NCBI RefSeq assembly: GCF_963678635.1
Contig: NC_087062.1
Coordinates: forward strand, 46,211,758 to 46,275,757
Source of the DNA: Symsagittifera roscoffensis
Taxonomy: Eukaryota; Xenacoelomorpha; Acoela; Convolutidae
DNA: 64,000 nucleotides
Reading direction: 5' to 3'
The notes beneath the pieces were generated by a model that searched no databases, had not been told where the DNA came from, and saw nothing but the letters and a program-made list of their open reading frames with translations. Of the stretch, positions 34,626 to 46,800 are shown one piece after another; positions within the stretch are counted from its first letter, which is position 1, and each line of letters opens with the position of its first letter. A program made the position numbers and the translations under genes.

Positions 34626-36882
34626 ATGAGACGGAGCAGGGTACCGGTAGCTGAAAAAAGATCGACAGAATCAAAGACAAAATATAACTCGTCGCTACGT
34701 AAAATGACATCGGTTGGCCCAAGAGTAACAAAGAAGAACTTTTCAGTTAGCATGGTCAACACGAGGAGTAATAGAGAGAACAAGACAAAAGAGGGCAAGG
34801 AAGGGAAACAAGCGGAACCCGCCAACGAGATTGACCTAGAAACACCAGACCAGAGTGTGGATGACGTGGAGAAGAAGACGACGGAGTCGACACCAATGCC
34901 GAATGCAGAAGAACCAAATCCAAAGTCGATGGAGTTCTCGCCGATAGACACTGCGGAGGACACAACGGGCAACACGCCAGAAACGGTAAAGGACGAGTCT
35001 CAAGCAAAAAGAACGTCATTTACTGAAAGGTTGGCAATGATGGTCGGGATGAAATCAAGAGACATTGTGACGGAGGAACCGAAAACCGAGAAAGGCAAAA
35101 CATTCGGAACAGTTTCCACGAAAACGACAGAGATCAACCAAGACGAAGACCAGGTCAAACCGGGAGCAGCAGCCAACAACAGGGCGACAGCTGACCATGA
35201 AACAACAACTTCTCTAGATCTGGGCAATCTGATGGCGAAGCTAGATCAGATCGACAAGAGACTAATGCACAGCGAGGAAGATAGAGAGGTGATAAAGAAA
35301 GAATTAAGATACAGCAAACACGAGTACCTGGACACCTATTTCAATCTGGCGAAAGCGACAGAGGAAAAGCTTCAGCCGATGTCGGACAAAACAGATACCA
35401 CTGATAGACAGCGAGGCAGGAACATCAAAAGAGACATGCAAGAGATGAAGCAACGGTATGACGCAGTGAACAGCCAGTTGGGGAGTCTGGAAACAAGAAT
35501 GGACACAATGAGTAGGGACCAGGCTGAGAGTTCATGTGCAATACAGGCAAAACTAGACGCCATCTTGAGAAACTCTACGTCACAAGACAGGCCGGCAGTG
35601 GATCGAACACAAGGCAACAGAGTTGACTTCGTGGAACCACAAGGGAACAAACGGCAATCAACACCGTTACCATTACCCCGGGATGCCGCGAGCACAGCAC
35701 CGGGGGGGCAAAGCGATTATGAAAAATGGAACAGCAAATACGACGAGTGGTCCAGAGGATTCCACGACTCACAATAACGTGGGACCGGATGCTATGACGT
35801 GGGCAAGCACCTGGGAAATGATGAACAGGACACTAGAAGGCTTCGCCGCGAGGAACACCGACTCGAGTGACAGAGGAGGTAACAAATCCAGGAAAACTTT
35901 CAAGAAACCGAAAGAATTCAAGGATGATTCAGATGGATGCATTGATACTTGGGTAGAAGTCATGAGATTACACTTGGAACAAGACAACTTGAACGATGAG
36001 AGACAAGCATGCACAGCGATACTCAGCAACTTAAAAGGCACGGCGTTGAAGTGCGTGGTTGCGAAGAAGGAAGAAGAACGCGACACTGCGGATAAAATCT
36101 TCGAGATATTGTTGAATCGATTCGGGTCAGGCATGAAGGGTCATCAAGCGATGATGCTATTTGAAAAGAGAAGGCAAAGGGACGATGAATCGATTGATCG
36201 GTTCCCAGATGATCTCGAGAGCTTGAGACGAAGGAGTGATCCTGAAGAGTCAACGAACAGAAGAAACTTTAGCATCGCCTCAAAATTCATTGATGGGGTA
36301 AAAAGTGATGACTTGAGAACAATGTTAGCAACGTACTACACATTGTCGAAACACAACGCACCGACTCCAGAGGAGATGAGACAGAAGTCAAGGGAGTACA
36401 TGCTAATGAAGCCCAAAAAATACACATATTCGGATAACAGGAACATGCAAGGGGGGAGCCAACCACAAAGGTCGTCATGGTACAAGCCTAGAGATGACAT
36501 GGACAAACGTAGATCAGGCGCGAACTGTGGGTCAGCTGATCATCACGTAGCGGATTGCACAACATACAAGCAGGGTATGAAGAGTCTGGGATACGCACCA
36601 GATGAGGAAGATATGATCCAGATGGAAGAACACGAGTACTATATTGGCTTAATCATCAAAATAGGTGCAAGATACTTCTTCTGCAATCAAGAAGGGCACT
36701 TCAGGATGGACTTTCCTTTGTTTTGGGAGGCAGTCAAGAACCAGAGTCACCCCAAACATAAATTGGCATTAGCGGCGGTGCAGAATCAGAGAAATAGACA
36801 AAACGAGTTTGAAACAAAAAAACTTGGAAGCACCGAGTACGGAACTGCCAACGAAGACAGTGAAGGCTGTAACGCAAGTTAA
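34626..36882 (+). pseudogene. gag: gag of the giant element
   Basis: The ATG at 34626 opens 383 codons (to 35777): a Lys/Glu/Thr-rich start, then a charged coiled coil (NLMAKLDQIDKRLM ... SQLGSLETRMDTM). A frameshift around 35700-35770 moves to the frame ending at 36882. That part is the capsid: KTFKKPKEFKDDSDGCIDTW, ILSNLKGTALKCVV, IFEILLNRFGSG, FIDGVKSDDLRTMLA. Two nucleocapsid knuckle positions follow, ANCGSADHHVADC and FFCNQEGHFRMDF; each has lost metal-binding cysteines. Family role: particle assembly and RNA packaging. The second element's gag (60314-63054) aligns throughout and confirms the limits. Confidence 0.85.
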
Positions 36883-37651
36883 CAGTACGATAGAGGCCAC
36901 GGCCAGGAATGCCCTAGAGAAAAATTATGAGAAAATGGCGTCAGAGGCGATTAACAAGGTGAAACAGGACCTAGCAACGAAGGAAATAGAGCAACGGTTG
37001 AAGCAAGAGATCAACAAACAGAGATTGAATGAGACGTTACGTTGCTCGGTGCCAGTGCCAGAAGCTGTAGCAGGGTCGACGAAGAGTGTAAATTGCAACA
37101 CTCTGAAAAAGGTGACAGGAAAGACATTATCGGAGCCAGGATAATGTCAATAATCACTGTAGGTGGCCATGAGGTAACAAGGAACTTAAATGAACACAGC
37201 GACCATAATGCACATCGACGTATACGCAGATTACTTGAGTGCGATAAGCCCACAGACGACTTCTAGAGCCTTGAGGGCGCTACTCACGAGAGGTGGCAGC
37301 AAGTCGATCCGTGGGGACAACAGATATACAGAAGCTTATGGTCCGCATGAGGTGATGTTGAATTTAGATGGGATAAATATCTACACGAAAACAATGATAA
37401 CATGTGATGAAGATCTAGTGGGACAGATCTACGTGGGCAAAGAAGAACTAGAGGTGAGATCGATTGGACACTGTGCCATGCTGGAGGAAGATGCAATGCA
37501 CATCGGGACAGAGGCAGACGTATCAGCACATGTGCTTGACATAAGTGGCAAGAAGACTCAGTTGCGTGGGTTACTCGATACTGGAGCGGTCTTGAGTGTC
37601 ATACCAATCGAAACTTGGGAGCGAATGGGCTTCAACAAAGATGACTTGTAA
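36809..37651 (+). pseudogene. pol: pol start and aspartic protease
   Basis: A Lys/Glu-rich helical segment from about 36809 leads into a block shared with the second element (SIITVGGHEVTRNL, then HIDVYADYLS, YGPHEVMLNLDGINIYTK). Two nearby frameshifts at about 37080 and 37185 offset each other. The retropepsin active site is LLDTGAVLSVIP, with DTG at 37577-37585. A TAA at 37649 interrupts the frame just after NKDDL; the same frame continues at 37652. The protease normally cuts the Gag-Pol polyprotein. The overlap with the end of gag suggests that pol was reached by frameshifting. Confidence 0.8.
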
Positions 37652-39480
37652 GACTCGAGAATACGGTTGTCAGCTGCTAAAAAAGGGGCGCTGCGGGTAC
37701 TAGGCAGAACACCAATAATAGCCCTAAATCTGGGGGAACGCAATCTGTGGATGAGCTTGCTTGTGGTAGAAAACCTAGATGAGTCTGACCAGTTCATTTT
37801 AGGCAGGGACTTCATCAGGAACTTCGACGTAACAATTGATTTAAGCAATGCGATGTTCAGGATAAGGAACTCGGATAGGAGGTACGCAATTAAACCGGTA
37901 AATTTAATAATAGCGAATGAAAATAAAGCACCGGTATTCTTGAGTAGGAGGGTGAGGCTGAAGGCGAACGAAGCGGCAATTGTAAGCTTGCGAATGAAAA
38001 ATTACAATGAACTAAGTGACAACAAGCAAGTATGCATAGTTCCGAATCCTAATAGTCAAAGTGCTGCTGTTTTAGGAAGATCCTTCTCGATAACCAAGAG
38101 CGGTTTCTGGGTCAGTGTCTTGTTGAATACTCTTGATACACCCATCACGATACAGAGGTGGAGGAAGCTGGGATATGCTTTACCCGTTAAAACTCGATAT
38201 GAAATGACTGAAAATTCAAAACAAAATGAAGTTGTTGATTGTCCCAATGATAGGGACAAAATTTGTATCTTGAGACGATTGAAGAAAATAAAGGGTTCAT
38301 CAGGTCTTGTGAAATCACTTAAGTCAGAGACAGACGATGGGCTATCGAGCTGTTCGAATTTTCTGGAACGGCCCACACTAGATGAAATGCAGAGTGATAA
38401 ACCGGTCCTGCCGGAGATCGAGCTTTTAAGGGGCAAGTTAACGGACGAACAGCTCAAAGCCATCAAGGACGTACTAGAGCGGAACGAGGAAGTTTTTTCG
38501 AGACATAAAGCAGACATCGGGTGTTGTAATTTTGTTGAGCATGAAATAGAACTTGAGGAGAATGCGGTACCGCACAGGGAGGATGCGAGGCGCATGACCC
38601 CACACAAATCGGATGCGTGTAGAAAAGAGATCGAAACGCTACTAGAGTATGATATGATAGAACCATCCAAATCACCGTGGGCGTGTGGAGTAGTGATGGC
38701 CAAAAAGAAAGGCGACCAATTGAGGTTTTGTTGTGACTTTCGATACCTGAACTCCGTCACGGGGAAGGATGCCTATCCCATACCTAGGATTGATGAGAGC
38801 CTCTCGAAGTTAGGTGATGCAAAGTTTTTTACGACTCTTGATTTAGGTTTGGCCTTCTGGCAGGTACCGCTCGGGAAGCAGGACAGAGACAAAACAGGGT
38901 TTGCCTGCGAGTTGGGTCTGTTTCAATGGAAACGGATGCCGTTTGGTCTTTGCAATGCCACCCCCATATTTCAGCGGTTGATGGCACACGCGCTGATAGG
39001 TGTGACGAAGAAGTGCGGCAATCTGGTAATGTGCTATGTGGATGACGTGGTAATAGCGACGCCCACACTAGAAGACCAAATTGAGAGACTTGACGAGGTG
39101 TTTGCGTGTATGAAGAGGTCGGGGCTAAAGTGTAAACCATCAAAAAGCGAGATACTCAAGGATTCGATAAAATTTTTGGGCAGGATGGTGGACAGGCACG
39201 GCATCAGACCAGATCCAGATGCAGTAGAAGCAGTTCTAACTTGGAAATCGCCAAAGACGGAACATCAATTGATGAGCTTCCTGGGCTTTGCAAACTATTA
39301 CAGGGAGTTCATCAAGGGCCATGCGGACAAAGTATACCCGATGAAACAACTAATGAGGCACAAAGGCAAGAAGTTCAAGTGGAATAACGCGGCGGAAGAA
39401 TCATTCCAGAGAATAAAGAAGGAGTCGTGTGAGGCACCGGAGTTAGGGATGCCAACGGAAAAAGGGATGTACGTCGGTGG
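37652..39480 (+). pseudogene. pol: pol: protease end and reverse transcriptase
   Basis: Continues the protease frame with FILGRDFIRNFDVTIDL, the second conserved protease block, then a linker. RT spans roughly 38440-39450: MIEPSKSPWACGVVMAKKK, RFCCDFRYLN, TTLDLGLAFWQVPL (first catalytic Asp), FGLCNATPIFQRLM and CYVDDVVIA with YVDD at 39035-39046; then KFLGRMVDRHGI and FLGFANYYREFIKGHA, the Ty3 connection. Catalytic residues are intact. The frame breaks at about 39475 on entering RNase H. Confidence 0.9.
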
Positions 39481-41087
39481 TCGCGGTTTCTGGAATTCTC
39501 CATCAAGAACAGGAATGGAACGGGAAGACAGTTTTAAGACCAATAGAATACGGGAGAAAAGTCTTGAGTGATACAGAAATGAAGTACGGGGCGCCGAAAG
39601 CAGAGATGTTTGCGGTGGTTACTTTTGTCAAGAAATACAGAGCATACTTAGGCAGTGAGACATGTAAGCTGCGGGTCGACAACAGGGCACTCAGCTGGCT
39701 GAAGACGTACTCGATGGACCAGAGCTACATTGGGAGATGGATAGTTCGCTTGGATGGGTACAACATGATAATTGAGCATAGAACAAGAAACAAACATCAG
39801 AATGCCGATAGCTTGAGTAAGAAGACGGAATTCTACGAAAGACAGGAACAGAGGGAGGCGGGCAGGCCCGAAATTAAAGATGGCTTCTCCTTCATGGACA
39901 AAGAAACGTATAACAGTCTTCCACTCACGAGATGGCTAGACAAGTCAGGCAAACCGATAGAAGATCATCCCGAATTACCAGAAGAGCCTCCAAAGAAAAC
40001 AATCTTGAAGAAGAACCGAGGGATGCCGATAGAGATTATGCTCAAGTCAAAAATTGTGAGAGAGACGCTCAAGGCAAAAGGCTATGATCTCAACCAGGTG
40101 GAAACGGGAGATACTCAGGTAGATGAAGACTTGTGGAGATTACTTGAGAAACTGACAGACGATAAACCCGTGAACGAAGGAAAGGGTAGGGAGGAACCGG
40201 AAGTTACGATACTGCGAAGGAGTGAAACAGTTGGCAACGCAGACTCTCTAAGAGGAAGCGTTACTGATGGCAAAGAAGTCGTGCGGTCACTCGTTGACAA
40301 AATCCCTGATAAAATACTTGAGCAGACTCAAGTTAGGAAGAAGAAAGTGGCGTTTAAAGAAGAAGCTGAACACCTGGGACTAGGTCAAGAGTCCGGGGAG
40401 TGGTCCACGTCCACGGAAGAAGAAGAAAACGGAGAAGAGAAATTGTCCGGGGAGAGTGAAGCATGGGATGAAGATTCGGAGAAGAGCAGCGATGATCAGG
40501 ATAGTCTATGCATGATACCGGCAGAGGAGAAGATGAGACACCGCGACTGGGAGCTACAAACAGATCTCTACTCAGGATTGTACAACTCGGATGAACAAGA
40601 ATTACAAGGAGGTGAAGAACTTGAGAAAATTGCGTTTTCGAGGAAACCATTCAGGGAACTATCATGCAACTCAAATGTCAGAGCAAATCTGCTGCCAGAA
40701 GATGATATGAAGATGGTGAAGAGGATAATGTGCGTAAAGCTGAAGGATGACATCCACAACCCTGGGGAAATGAATGGACAGATCATGGCACTAAAGGAAC
40801 ATGTCAAAGCGAGATATAGGCTGTCAGACCTGATAAAGGCCCAAAAGAATGACAAGATGACAAGTAACCTCTCCAAATGGATCCGGACGGGGTCCAAGGA
40901 GAAAGGGGAACTCGTGGAAGACAGCTACAAGATCTTGAGCCAGTTCTACAAAAAAAGAAAAGATTTACTCTATCACACAGCTGATGGGGTGGTAGCGTGC
41001 AAGAGAAAAGATGAGGAGAAGATACTACACAAGCACAACCTCATCATATTACCACAATTGTATCAGACGGAGGTGTTATTCAGATGA
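39477..41087 (+). pseudogene. pol: pol: RNase H and long inter-domain spacer
   Basis: After a frameshift near 39475 the RNase H follows: LRPIEYGRKVLSDTEMKYG, AEMFAVV, LRVDNRALSWL and HQNADSLSK. The first catalytic aspartate expected just before VAVSGILHQE is missing at the break. From about 39840 to 41087 there is a spacer of roughly 400 residues, Glu/Lys/Asp-rich (STSTEEEENGEEK, SEAWDEDSEKSSDDQD), with a more ordered end that should be the region upstream of the integrase zinc finger. Typical Ty3 elements have a much shorter link. A TGA at 41085-41087 ends the frame just before the first zinc-binding His. Confidence 0.85.
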
Positions 41088-42077
41088 CACGATCAGATGG
41101 GGCACCAGGGGATAGACAAAGTGCAACAGAGAATACTTCACCGGTTTGATTGGCCAGGATTAAGGAAAGCTTGCGAGAGATGGGTGAGTGCATGCCTGGC
41201 ATGCCTGCAAGTAAAAGACCCAAGGAATATGAAGTTCCCACTCAAGTCCGTTGAAAGCTCGGAATTTAACGAGGTGGTGCAGATAGACCATCAAAAAATC
41301 TGCATGACAGAGTCGGGATATAACCAGATACTGGTTATAATAGATAACTTCACAAAGTTGACAGAAGCGGTCCTGTGTCAAACAGCCTCAGCAGAGGAGA
41401 CTTGTGACCACCTGATAACGCATTGGATATCACGATATGGTTGTCCAATAAATTTTCAGTCAGACAACGCCCAAGCCTTTGTGGGGGACTTGACAAAAAA
41501 ATTGATGAAGAGGTCACACATTGCTCAAGCACACTCGACAACCTACCATCCTCAGACCAACGGGCTGGTAGAGAGACAGAATAGAACGTTGGTGAACATG
41601 CTGAGGGTATACTGCTCAAGATACATGACGGACTGGGATAAATATCTGCCGAAAGTCGTAAGGGCGTACAACAGTATGCAACACTCAACAACGGGCATCA
41701 GTCCTTTCATGATGTTGACGGGCAGGGAGAGAGCAACGCCCCTGACATTCTTTTACCCGGAATACAAACGGAAGAGGACGTCGCCTCAAGCTTACGTGAA
41801 AGAAGCGATCAGGAGACAGCAGGAACTAAACGAGCTCTGCAGGAGGAACACTGCGCAAGCACAAATGAGACAGCGCAAGAAATATGATAAAAATATATTA
41901 CAGGCGAAGCCATATGAAGTGGGCCAGTACGTGTGGGTCTTCCAGAATGTCATACCGCCCAAAGGGACAAAGAAACTACTTAAGAAATGGAGAGGACCAT
42001 TCATGATAACGGAAGTACACCAACAAGGACGGTTCTACCGCTTGAGTACGGGGCGAGCAGCACATTATGAAAATTAG
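41088..42077 (+). pseudogene. pol: pol: integrase
   Basis: The HHCC zinc finger starts at 41088 (HDQMGH, then CLACLQ around 41190). The catalytic core has Asp at 41286 (VQIDHQ), Asp at 41463 (QSDNA) and Glu at 41571 (LVERQN), so D-58-D-35-E spacing, intact. HSTTYHPQTNG and ISPFMMLTGRE are typical. The C-terminal GPY/F-type motif reads WRGPFMITEV near 41985. The frame stops at a TAG (42075) inside the conserved end HYEN-KPHVP, and continues beyond. Function: insertion of the DNA copy into chromosomes. Confidence 0.9.
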
Positions 42078-43133
42078 AAGCCTCACGTCCCATCCCCAGA
42101 GGACTGGTGTATACCACAGGACATGGAGGGACTTGAGTACCTAATGGTGGAGCCAGCGTATGAAGTGAACGAAAAAGGCACCAGAGGGAAAAATGATGGC
42201 AACGAGAACTTGAGTTTGGGTGACAATGAAAAGATAGAAGCAGACTCTGAGGCGGAATCCTTTGTGGAAGAAGACTGGAACGATCCGGAGCAGGGTGAGG
42301 TGCCAAAGTGGACAAAAACAGACTTATCAATACCAGCGGGGACTAGGAGTGGCACTCGCAAACGGACAGGCATGAGGTACAACAGGTACGGAGATGATTT
42401 CCTGATTGATAAGATACAGCCCGATGAACTAAGCGAAGAGCTACTAAGTGTGGCCGAACTGGCAGCCGATGATGAATGGCAAATTATCAATGATAATGAA
42501 CACTACCCGCAGGAAGACTACTCAACACCAGAACGAGAGACAGATTTGGAACAGAGCGAGATAGAGAGGAGGGAGAATACGAACTTGAGGATATTAGAAT
42601 GGATGCGCGATGTTAAAAACGGAAGCGGCGAAGGACAAAGCATCCAACAAGTTGACGTATCAGCGGAAAAGCACATGAAGACGGAGGATCCCCTCTCCGG
42701 CTGGACAGCAACAGACAGGCCGCTCGAGATTCCACCAGATAATTTAGACCCAGCACCATCGACGGGGACGTCGATAAATATTTTTGTCCGGGGAGTGGGG
42801 GTAGGACTTACCCACACCGAAAATTTGATGATAAAGAAACTCAAGGAAGTGAGAGAAACGAGCGAACTGGAACTGGATGGGGAGGAGGCTGAGCCTACCA
42901 TAGGACGGAATTTCAAAACGAAGTTTGAAATACCCAAAGAATACTCGGAGAACATCCTGATAACGGATAGCGACTTCATTCTGTCGGACAGGACTAGCGC
43001 AATCTGTATCACGGCGGACATGAGTTTCAAATCAAGACTGGAGGCCGACTTCAAGAGGGAATACCAGAACGTGGAGTTTCTATTCAGACAAAACCGGGGC
43101 TGGGAGGAATGGCTGCACTTCCACCATCAGTAG
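42078..43133 (+). pseudogene. pol: pol: acidic C-terminal extension after integrase
   Basis: In the same frame as the integrase after the TAG. It begins KPHVPSPEDW, the usual end of Ty3 integrases, then about 340 further residues rich in Glu/Asp/Ser, with a basic patch RSGTRKRTGMRYNRYGDDF, a form common at the ends of Ty3 Pol proteins. The last third (IFVRGVGVGLTHTENLMIKK ... FLFRQNRGWEEWLHFHHQ) looks more ordered but unfamiliar. Confidence 0.7.
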
Positions 43134-43785
43134 CATAAGTCCCATGCAAATACCTGTGCTTCTTAGTGACGAGGGTCAGTGAGAGGAACACGATCGATCC
43201 TGAACACGTGATGTTGGCACTAACGAGACTGCGAGACTTCATGATCGAAAGAATAATAACGGAGGTCTCAATGCCGGTCTATGACCCGAACAGGGGCAAG
43301 CTGAGTCCAAGGGAACTATACGCTATCCTACACGTGGTCTTCGCTGAAACGGAGATAATGGTACATCCGCACAAGAAATACTACCTGAGTATCGCCTAAG
43401 TCGGGTACATGGGGGTCTTGAGTTGGGCATGAAGGGATCTCAAGTTAGGTATTGGGGCGCGGAACAAGTAAAAGGATCTTAAAGTGATTGGCATAACAAT
43501 TAAATTTTAAATGATTGATGGTGCTAAAACATAAAATTAATCTGCATGCTCTTAAAAAACTTCCAATTGAATTATTTTAGTAGAACGAAAAGAATAAGGT
43601 TTTAACTATAATGGCAGGGGGGGTTTTAAGTTCGGAACATAGCATTTTAGTCTAAAGATCAAGTTTTATTTTCAGATTGATTTGGTAAAGTCAAGTTGAC
43701 TACCCAACTATACTCAACTGAAAGAAAAAGAAGGTCCTGAACGAACCCACAGTCAAGCAACACTTGAAAAAGTTATTTCTCAAGC
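43134..43785 (+). other. Gap between pol and accessory ORF 1, with a short frame
   Basis: 43166-43399 is open (77 codons from a GTG): SERNTIDPEHVMLALTRLRD ... LYAILHVVFAETEIM. It could be a separate small protein or the displaced end of pol. 43400-43785 is non-coding and AT-rich and includes seven G near 43615. A promoter for the accessory genes could lie here; I see no decisive element. Confidence 0.45.
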
Positions 43786-43862
43786 ACTCAAGTTGGTACG
43801 GTAATTCTCAAGTTGGTACGGTAACTCTCAAGTTGGTACGGTAATTCTCAAGTTGGTACGTG
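43786..43862 (+). repeat. 20-bp tandem repeat just upstream of accessory ORF 1
   Basis: Four copies of TCTCAAGTTGGTACGGTAAT (the first and last partial) end 27 bp before the ATG at 43890. The same CTCAAGTTGG core appears in the leader near 33052. Confidence 0.9.
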
Positions 43863-43889
43863 CGCAAGATCATCCAGAGATTTAAAAAA

Positions 43890-46800
43890 ATGGCAGATCG
43901 AGTTTGGAAGTCCATGCCCGCGGCTCTGAAGAGGCCAACGCTTGATAAATTATACAGACACTTGAGGGCTCTGGATTACACCCAAGTGGATGAGAAGATG
44001 ACAGTGATGCTGAACGCCATCCTCCAAATGGAAGAGCAGGGTGAATGCAGGGAGTCTGCAACAGAAGCGGTTTTAATGGTCGGTTACACCACTGATGGCA
44101 TATCCAACCAAGAGCAAACCAGATGGCTGTCCTGGAATGTGGATGGAGGAGGGAGGGGATTCGACTTGGCTAGGAATCCTGGCCTGAGCAATAACACCGA
44201 GTATGGCTCAGGGGAGTTCCCACTACCAACCAGACCATCAGCAAGGTCAGCGGGCAAACGCACGAGTAAGACACCCTCTATGACACGAGCGCAGCAAACG
44301 GAAGAGGCGTATCCTCACCTCAGTAGTCTGAAAAGAGAACTTGAGAGGACACAGAAAGAGAGGAACAAGGCGAATCTCGACCGGGATCAATCGAAGCTCG
44401 AGAGGAATCAAGCGAATCTGGAGAGAGATCAGGCGGTCATTGAAAAGGACCAAGCGCGGCGGGAACTCGATATGCTGAAGGCCGAGCACCAGCAAGAACA
44501 AAGGGTGCGAGAGAATGCGGCGAATTGTGAACAGCTGAAGTCGGAACTTGAGAGAATCCAGCGGCGACAACGTGAGCTCGACATGCAGAAGGGAGCCAGG
44601 CCCAAAGAGCGAACGGCCGCCGGTTCAAGACCAGAGTCACGTATGGAAGTGGATGAGGCTCCCAGATCGAAGGGACGGTTTAACCTGGACCGCGCAGCTC
44701 AGGAACACATGAAGGAGGGGTTGGAGGTATGGATACCGACTGAGTCAACCTCTTCCCTGCATGGTTTAGAGACACAACCGATACGCCCATTGAAGGACGT
44801 CGCACTGCCGGGGTATACTCCAAGTTCAACCCCGAGCGGCAGTCAGGTGAGCGGGAGCTCGTCGCGTCTGAAAGAATTGAATGAGAGACTACAGCTAAGA
44901 AATCGTGAGAGTCCAGCCAGAGTGGAGTTACCCCCGACTTGGCGGGAGCAACCGGTCAGGAGTGTGGTAATCATGGAGCGAGCTGCCTTCCCCGACGATG
45001 CATCCTCAGATGGAATCCATTTTGACAGGCCTAGGGGGGTGGAATGGTTGAATGACGTTTTCCAAATGCACATAAGCGCGTTGGAGGCAGACTTGCTGGA
45101 GACGGCCCAATTCACATTCGGACCACCTCCAAATCCCCCTTTCCTCACCTCAAGAACCCTATCCAGTCGCCTGGGGGCGAGGGTCGATTCTATAGACAGC
45201 TCGAGAAGTAGCCGGGCCAGATTACCAGGTGCCGCACCGATGGAGGCCAAGGAAGCAACGTCACCAACACCCCAGAGTTCGGTAGTGTCCTCGGTGGTAG
45301 TAGTAGAGAGCAAGATGGTGGAAAGACCGGCGGAGACAAGCCGATCGAGGTATCTGGAGAAGGTAAAGGAACTGGACTTGGAGGACCTGGAGTGCAGACA
45401 AGAGTTGGCGGAAGCTCTGGGCCTCGAGCGCGTGTCACACGAGGACTTAAGTAGACACCAGTGCGTGGACTGGTTGAAGGCTCACGAAACGCACTTCTCA
45501 AGAGCGAGAATGATGGAGACGGGGGATCTGACTAGGAGTCCCACAAGATCAGTCATGGGACCTATCAACTACATACCTCTCAAGTTGCTGGGGAATCCGG
45601 GACTCATAGTGGAGCCCCCTAAGCACCGAACGAGCATTGCCAGAATCAGGTTGGCAACTCCTGCGCAGTTGAGGGTGGTGGAAAAACCATTGGATCCAAG
45701 AGAAATGGAACTGCCAGATGCCGCTTATGAGGGTACGAGATTGGCGGACGACCCTAGATATGGGAAACCCTGCGGGAACGCCCAATTGGCCAAGACTTTG
45801 GCAGTTTACGACAGAGCAGATCCAGCTGCCGCGAGGGTGATCATCGTGGCGGGATCGGACTTCGAGGGATCGTCTCCCAAGTTGTTCTGGCCGGAGACTT
45901 TGATATACTCGCTGCCAGGGGCTGAGTAGAACCAAATGTTAACCCTAGTGGTCGCGATGAAATCGGAGATGCCTTGCGAGCCCGAGCTACTACTGTTTGC
46001 AGGAATGAATGACCACCTGCATGCGACTGGGTTTCTTGAGCTACTCAAGGGCGATGAGCCTGCGCCAAAGAAAATCTGGGAAGCTATCCAGACGTTGTTT
46101 GCAGCGATGAATGAGGTGCAGGAGAACGTCGCCTCACAATTTGGATCTAAGACAAGAGTGGTATTCACGACGTCCCCCGGGTACGCGAGCATGCCTCCCG
46201 CTCTGCAGTTTGTGTATGAGGTTCTGATCTTAATAGCCGAGGGGAATGCATGGCGGATCCTGATGGCAGCTCCCAATCGAGAGTGGGAACCGACGAACTT
46301 GAGGCTTCGCAAGTCAGAACTGGAGGCGGCGTGGGCGGATGTGTCCCACGCGTTGAGGGGCTTCTATGAGTTAGCAGATATCCTCATTGTATTGGATGAA
46401 GTCCTCTTGCTAGAGATATCGAACTTCGCCAGACAACTCATGTTCAGTCCGGCTATAGGAGATGACCACCCAATAATAAGTCACTTGACGGCCAGTTTGT
46501 GGTTTCGAAGTATGGATTTGACCATCACGAGCTCCACCAGTAAGTCAAAGGGACCAAGTAATGAGAGAAAAATGTGGCTGCAACTGAGAAGCAACTGGAG
46601 CCGATGGTGTACCGACTGACGCAAGAAAGAGGCAGGTGGCCGTTCCTAACACCAAGGCTAGAAAACGCCACAGAGAAGACAAAGGAGAATGCCCCACCTC
46701 TTGTGAAGCAGATCTGGAGTTTTCTTGAGGAGCAGTTGGAAGTGGCCGAGAGCAGGGAGATGACGGTGACCAGGTTCGTCACGGCTACAAACGAGGTCAC

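Noticed and set aside
42000-42500. Ser/Pro-rich minus-strand frames opposite pol and the accessory ORFs
   Set aside because: They are antisense shadows of purine-rich coding sequence and have no family features.
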